Assembly: GCA_049999725.1 (NCBI GenBank)
Contig: JBNGIS010008496.1
Span: forward strand, 43,136-64,902
Direction of reading: 5' to 3'
From: Haplomitrium mnioides
Taxonomy: Eukaryota > Marchantiophyta > Haplomitriopsida > Calobryales
DNA: 21,767 nt
Shown here: piece after piece, positions 17,965 through 21,767 of the stretch
Numbering within the stretch: the first letter of the stretch is position 1
Layout of the letters: each line of letters opens with the position of its first letter
The notes under the pieces: generated by a model
The model's input: the letters and a program-made list of their open reading frames with translations, nothing else
The model's database searches: none
What the model was told of the DNA's origin: nothing
Translations under genes and position numbers: made by a program

Positions 17965-18355
17965 GAGCTTCCTTACGGATCCACGTTAAGTGGTCTCCCC
18001 ACTTAGGGAGGCTACTCGGAACCCGTTTACTCGGGGCTTTCCCATTTTCCGCTAAGTCCCGCGGACTCTTTGGGAATGCCACGTGTCCTTTAATCCGTGA
18101 AGCGCGGTGGGACTGCCACGTTTCCGCAGCTCCCCACGGAGTTCCTTAGTCCGTAACTATGATTTGTCGTTGTTTCGTCCTTCTCGCTTAGCCTTGTTGT
18201 TGTCTTAAGAAATCCTCCCTGCCGCCGTAATAGTGACCAGTCTTCGATTCGTCATTCCCCGCTTTGCTATCACTTCGGACCCGTCGGATCTTCCTTCATG
18301 GATCCTTGTTAAGTGGGGAAACCATATAGGGAGGTTGATCGGATCCAACTTAACC
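17965..18355. repeat. Imperfect repeat pair in the long LTR, offset ~322 bp
   Basis: GAGCTTCCTTACGGATCCA (17965 onward) and GATCTTCCTTCATGGATCC (18287 onward) start two ~65-bp stretches that both continue with GTTAAGTGG, TAGGGAGG and TCGGA. This indicates segmental duplication within the LTR. Confidence 0.55.
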
Positions 18356-19032
18356 GGTCCTCTCCACATCGGGGGATCAAGCGGAACTCTTTTAACAGGT
18401 CTCTCTACTAAGGAAAGGCTTGGTTCCGATGTTTGTCCGGTTGTACCCTCTGATGAACTTCTTTCGATACTTGCATCGGACTCCCACCCTTCCTCTTTCG
18501 AGAGGACTTCAGACTGCATGAAAGCATTTGCGTTTACTTGGAGAAAGAGGCGTTCCCCGATCTCTGGTGTTGTCGTTGCTCCTCGATGCATGTCGCCCTT
18601 GTCCCCTACCTTGAATCCGCCGTTCTAACTTGCTGGGCGACCCGTTATCCTTTGTTATGGCTTCCTCCCCTGCCCTACTGACGCGCGACCTCCCTTGAAC
18701 CTTGTCATGTGGTCTTCTTGGCCTGGCACTCCATTGCGACTCTCCTCTGCTCTCCCGATCCCCTTCGCCCTGCCTCGTCCTCCCCCTCTCTTCCCGTCCC
18801 TTCCTTTCTGCTCTTCTTGGCACTGACATTTCTAGCTCTTGCCCCCTTCCTTCATATTATGAATGTGATTCCTCTACTTCGGATCGGAAGAATGAAGTAA
18901 CCTGTGCTTATCTTCCGATTAGAGTTATTCTGTTGCTTCTAGATTATCTTACCACTTCAGAATGGAGAAATATTGTTGCTGTCGCTTCTGGTTCCTTGTA
19001 AACCGCATTAGCCCATGTTCCACTGGCAGACA

Positions 19033-19037
19033 ATACT
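19033..19037. repeat. Target-site duplication ATACT, right
   Basis: ATACT follows GGCAGACA, the right terminus of the nested element, and matches 14269-14273 exactly. Confidence 0.85.
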
Positions 19038-19345
19038 CCTTGCCAATTCTTAGAAAAAATAGCCTATATGAATTGAAAACCTCAAGTTTTCGGCCATCTA
19101 CCATAATCACAAAACTTTCTCTGATAAGCAAAGTTTAGGCTTTGATTTTCTTTGCAAAACATAATGACATAAAATTTTCATAACTTCCATAATCTACCAA
19201 CATTCTACAAGATTACTCATCATTTATACCATTTAGATGAAACAAAGTGCTTCAAATTTTCTGTCCAACTTTTGACTCCATTGGAACTAATTAACCTCTC
19301 AATAAATAGCTCAATTGTTTTTATTAAGGTTGGTCGTTTTCTTGA
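19038..19345 (-). pseudogene. 5' part of copy B protease, right of the nested element
   Basis: The minus strand reads SCRMLVDYGSYENFMSLCFA, the active-site loop. Asp and Gly are kept, but the middle Ser/Thr is Tyr. It goes on through LIRESFVIMVDGRKLEVF to FFLRIGKEY, where the nested element begins; translation would resume at 14273 with YKESINF. Upstream sequence (about 19260-19345) matches the gag-protease spacer of copy A (TTCCAATGGAGTCAAAA). No capsid part of gag B follows, because copy C RNase H starts at about 19393. Confidence 0.83.
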
Positions 19346-19386
19346 TTTTCTTCTTCAATAATTGTTGCTTGAACAAGAGCGTGTGG

Positions 19387-19770
19387 TCAACTTTGGCAAT
19401 ATAGACAATTTGCTGTCATATTTTCCAAGTAAATTGAATGCAGTAAGGGCTTGTGATCGGTGCGCATAAGTACATGCTTTCTTAGAAGATAGTGTCTCCA
19501 AACTTTGTTAGCATAAACCATTGCCAATTGCTCTCTATCCCTTGCAGAATAATTTCTCTCCATTGCATTTAGTCGACGTGACATGAAGGCAATTAAATGA
19601 AGTCCATCCTCAAACTCTTGTTGTAGCACTACTTCAATAACAAAATAAGAGGCATCAAAATCACCTATACAATGTGGATTTGGATCATATGATTGTAGAA
19701 TTGGACGAGAAGACACGAATTCTTCAGTCATTAAAACACCTCTTGCTCTTTGGTTGTCCATTGAAACTTT
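19387..19770 (-). pseudogene. RNase H region of gypsy copy C
   Basis: ORF 19761-19387 (124 codons) carries EEFVSSRPILQSYDPNPHCI, then DFDASYFVIEVVLQQEFEDG (first catalytic Asp; the family's G in A.GAVL is E), IAFMSRRLNAMERNYSARDR, YLLRKHVLMRTDHKPL and LENMTANCL. It is the longest uninterrupted RNase H here. It is cut before the tether and integrase. Confidence 0.88.
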
Positions 19771-20490
19771 GCCTCCTTGCCTAACAGATCAGTAAGTAGT
19801 GCAGCAATATGAGCATAGCAATGGATGAATCTTCGATAAAAACTTGCCAATTCATTGAAAGCTTGAACATCTTTTGCATCATTTGGTATTGGCCACTCAA
19901 AAATAGCCTTAATCTTCTCTTCCTCCATCTTGATGCCATCGGCACGCACTTTTTTTCCTAGATAAGTCATCTCTTGCTTCCAAAATTCACACTTGGACTT
20001 CTTGCAATAAAGCTTCCAATTGCGCAGTCTTTGCAATACTTCTTTAAGATGATCACGATGCTCAACTTCACTTTTACTAAAGATGAGTACATCATCCACA
20101 AACACCAACACTGACTTATCCAATAAACCATCAAATACTTGATGCATTTGATCCATGAATATTTTGGAAGCATTAGTAAGACAAAATGTAAGAACCTTCC
20201 ACTCAAAAATGCCCATACCTTGTACAAAAAGCCATCTTTGGCACATCACTTGGCTTGATAGAAATTTGCCAATAACCACTTCGAAGATCCAACTTGGGAA
20301 AAAATTGCACACCACTTAATTGATCCAACAATTCATCAATACAAGGTAGAGTATAGGCATTCTTCACAATTTGATTTTTCAAGCATCGATAATTTGTACA
20401 AAGACAAAATCCACCATCTTTCTTTGGCACAAAGAATACCAGAGCTCCTTATGACAAAGTACTATGTTGAATGAAATCCTTTTCAAGAAG
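19731..20490 (-). pseudogene. Reverse transcriptase region of gypsy copy C
   Basis: Two overlapping ORFs make up the RT. ORF 20430-20203 has [35 protein letters not shown] and [23 protein letters not shown] 20315-19731 has LTFCLTNASKIFMDQMHQVF, the catalytic VFVDDVLIFSKSEVEHRDHL (Asp pair 20096-20091), CEFWKQEMTYLGKKV and the thumb EWPIPNDAKDVQAF. They are split by a 1-nt-type frameshift near 20215. Palm motifs are all present, making it the most complete RT in the window. Confidence 0.92.
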
Positions 20491-20902
20491 ATCCGTCAAT
20501 GTCTTTCAAAGCTCCTCTAATTCTTGTGGTGATAATCGATATATAAGCCAACCATAAAGAGTGCTTTTTGGTATCAACTCAATCGGAAAAGGGATTTTGC
20601 AATTATGTGGTAACCTTTTTGGCAAATCCTCTAAAAACACATCTGCAAACTCCTTCAAAATATCATCTATCATTGAGGTAGGCTCACTTTTTTCCTCCCT
20701 TTGTACTCAAGTCCATGATGGGCTTGATCCAAACAGTAAAGATAAGAAACTCTTGCTCTACTGAATTAATATGCTGAGCTGATTGAGGCTTCTTCACCAA
20801 GGACATCGAACATTTGAAAAGAAATTTCTTACCTTGTAAGTTAACTTGAATCTGTTGCTTTGTCCAATCAAATTGAGCGGATCGATCTTCAAGCCAAGGC
20901 AA
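20491..20902 (-). pseudogene. Protease-RT linker of gypsy copy C
   Basis: ORF 20902-20684 reads PWLEDRSAQFDWTKQQIQVN, LVKKPQSAQHINSVEQEFLI and FTVWIKPIMDLS. After a frameshift come FADVFLEDLPKRL-like and IPFPIELIPK-like segments leading into RT. It is single copy, unlike the doubled linker of copy A, and closest to the right of A's two copies. Confidence 0.8.
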
Positions 20903-20904
20903 CC

Positions 20905-21174
20905 CTAAAATGATGTCATATTATACAGGTACAATAACAAATTGCAAAACTTTTGCGTACTTTTTCCAATCCTTAGAAGGAATGGCTTTTGAGAGCAAAA
21001 CATGTCATGCTTTTGGCATTTGGCCATAGTCACAATACTCCTCTTGATAAACCTAAATTTTTCTTTGATTATCTTAGCAAAATGTAGTGACATAAAATTT
21101 TTAGAACTCAAGCTATCCATCAACATTCTACAAGATTGCTCCTCATTCATACTGTCAAGATGGAACAAAGTACC
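20905..21174 (-). pseudogene. Aspartic protease region of gypsy copy C
   Basis: ORF 21168-20905 (87 codons) has EEQSCRMLMDSLSSKNFMSL; the active-site triad reads D-S-L (21117-21109), so the Gly is lost. Then come IVTMAKCQKHDMFCSQKPFL and LLYLYNMTSF, a frameshifted version of VQYDIIL. It overlaps gag sequence upstream without a clear CCHC knuckle. Confidence 0.8.
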
Positions 21175-21686
21175 TCAAATTCTTGTCGAAATTGTAATTC
21201 CATTAGAGCTTGCAAAGTTTTGAGTATATTGTTCAAATAGTTGAGGACGCGTCTTAGCTTCTATAGCAGTAAGTAATGAGTCATGCCTCTTTGCCATACA
21301 CATTGCTTCTTTTAATTGAGTAGGCTCTCTTATAGTAACTTCTATTCTCGTGCGAGGCTTCAATCTCCAAACAAAGAGGTCAAGTGCTTCTTCTTCTCTT
21401 ATATCCGGAATTTGTATAATTGTATCTTGAAAGTGTGTAACATAGCTTCTCACTATACCAAGTTGCTTCAATTTGGCCAATTGATCTCTTGCTACTTTTG
21501 TAGCATTTACAACCCTAAATTTTGAAATCATTGCTTCTTTGAACTCACACCAAGAAACAATAGGAGTTAAAAATCCATGTTGTGCTTGTTCTACTTAATA
21601 TCTCTACTAAGTCTTAGCAACTCCTTCTAGTTGATTTGTCGCAAATAAAATTTGTCGACCATCTTCTCTAATGTTTGTAGCTTCAC
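21175..21686 (-). pseudogene. Gag fragment of gypsy copy C
   Basis: ORF 21531-21175 (118 codons) reads ATKVARDQLAKLKQLGIVRS, FQDTIIQIPDIREEEALDLF, RLKPRTRIEVTIREP and AMCMAKRHDSLLTAIEAKTR, the same capsid-type pattern as copy A gag. Upstream, 21532-21686 continues the frame with stops (GRQILFATNQLEGVAKT, HGFLTPIVSWCEFKEAM). Similarity to copy A ends at 21686. No zinc knuckle follows before the protease, as in copy A, so the family may lack one or both copies share the loss. Confidence 0.85.
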
Positions 21687-21722
21687 GATTCAACAGTGAC
21701 AATGTGCTCCTGTTTACATAGA

Positions 21723-21767
<45 letters not shown>
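21687..21767. repeat. Unassigned flank and (TC)n microsatellite
   Basis: About 40 bp without recognised similarity follow copy C. A pure TC dinucleotide run of about 20 repeats then covers 21727-21767 and continues past the window edge. Confidence 0.9.

Larger units (their letters stand above)
14274..19032 (-). mobile_element. Nested non-autonomous LTR retrotransposon, internally deleted
   Basis: The 4759-bp element has TGTC...GACA termini and a 5-bp duplication (ATACT), and sits inside copy B's protease. Minus-strand order is a 3.6-kb LTR (19032-15432), a tRNA-Asn PBS, a short gag-like ORF, a palindrome, and 196 bp of the 3' LTR's downstream end (14469-14274). There is no pol, so the superfamily cannot be proven. 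The long GC-rich LTR and gag-only interior resemble plant LARD or TR-GAG type non-autonomous elements, often related to Ty3/gypsy. The two remaining stretches of shared LTR differ at ~9 of 197 positions by eye. It is younger than copy B because it interrupts it. Confidence 0.85.
15432..19032 (-). repeat. 5' LTR of the nested element, ~3.6 kb
   Basis: The inner end TTGACA (minus) abuts the PBS spacer at 15432. The outer end TGTCTGCC (minus) abuts the right ATACT duplication at 19033. Only the first 197 bp (15432-15628) can be verified against the other LTR; the rest is inferred from the termini and duplication. It is markedly more GC-rich than the flanks. It includes a TATA box near 16617, an (AG)n tract at 17068-17081, bZIP-type repeats (17151-17523) and a ~322-bp-offset repeat (17965 and 18287). 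Overlapping ORFs of 60-131 codons on both strands carry no recognisable domain and are treated as chance. A further insertion hidden inside cannot be excluded. Confidence 0.7.
19393..21686 (-). mobile_element. Ty3/gypsy retrotransposon copy C, both ends truncated
   Basis: This is the third and best preserved copy of the family, on the minus strand: gag (21686-21175), protease, linker, RT and RNase H (to 19393). Integrase and 3' LTR are missing at the left, where it meets copy B. The 5' gag, PBS and LTR are missing at the right, where similarity to copy A stops at GCTTCA (21686). No target duplication is visible. It shares GAATTAATATG in the linker with the right half of copy A's duplication. 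Confidence 0.88.

Noticed and set aside
18205-18628. Overlapping 128- and 131-codon ORFs on opposite strands as genes
   Set aside because: They lie in a GC-rich LTR where stops are rare, show no motif, and mirror one another's span.
1-21767. CRISPR array, rRNA, tRNA or bacterial operon
   Set aside because: No regular spaced repeats, no recognisable RNA gene, and all identified coding sequence is eukaryotic transposon decay.

Overview
The window looks like heterochromatic, intergenic DNA of a land plant. It is a graveyard of degenerate transposable elements with no intact host gene that I can recognise. The plant assignment rests on Ty3/gypsy chromovirus pol fragments with a chromodomain end, initiator-Met and tRNA-Asn type primer-binding sites, a plant-style RepHel Helitron, and bZIP-type ACGT motifs in a long LTR. 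I cannot name the species. Nearly every coding feature is broken by stops and frameshifts, so I report pseudogenes rather than functional CDSs. I see no rRNA, tRNA, CRISPR or prokaryotic features.

Layout, left to right. (1) 1-741: AT-rich DNA of unknown origin with a small perfect hairpin. (2) 742-1264 (+): the last ~40 codons of a chromodomain, a purine tract and an LTR. (3) 1265-5310 (-): gypsy copy A, running from its 5' LTR (4918-5310) through PBS, gag, protease, RT, RNase H and integrase; it stops inside integrase exactly where the plus-oriented LTR ends, so two LTRs of one family face in opposite directions. (4) 5311-6195: about 2.4 tandem units of a 359-382 bp repeat. (5) 6196-8640: no recognisable gene. 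(6) 8643-12100 (-): a decayed Helitron Rep/helicase, joined directly to gypsy copy B. (7) 12100-14273 and 19033-19345 (-): gypsy copy B (integrase to protease), split by a nested LTR element. (8) 14274-19032 (-): that nested element, 4759 bp, with a 5-bp target duplication (ATACT), TGTC...GACA ends, a 3.6-kb 5' LTR, a tRNA-Asn PBS, a short gag-like ORF with a CCHC knuckle, a 223-bp near-perfect palindrome, and only ~196 bp left of the 3' LTR. (9) 19393-21686 (-): gypsy copy C, the best preserved (RNase H to gag). (10) 21687-21767: unassigned DNA ending in a (TC)n microsatellite.

History read from nesting and junctions: related gypsy elements A, B and C accumulated and recombined. A carries a 250-bp-period duplication joining a B-like and a C-like segment, and B protease is joined to C RNase H. 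The long-LTR element later landed in B's protease gene. It was then internally deleted, leaving the palindrome at the break. No convincing new functional system is present. The most unusual objects are the palindrome with its lopsided LTRs, the head-on LTR junction at 1264/1265, and the mosaic duplication in copy A.
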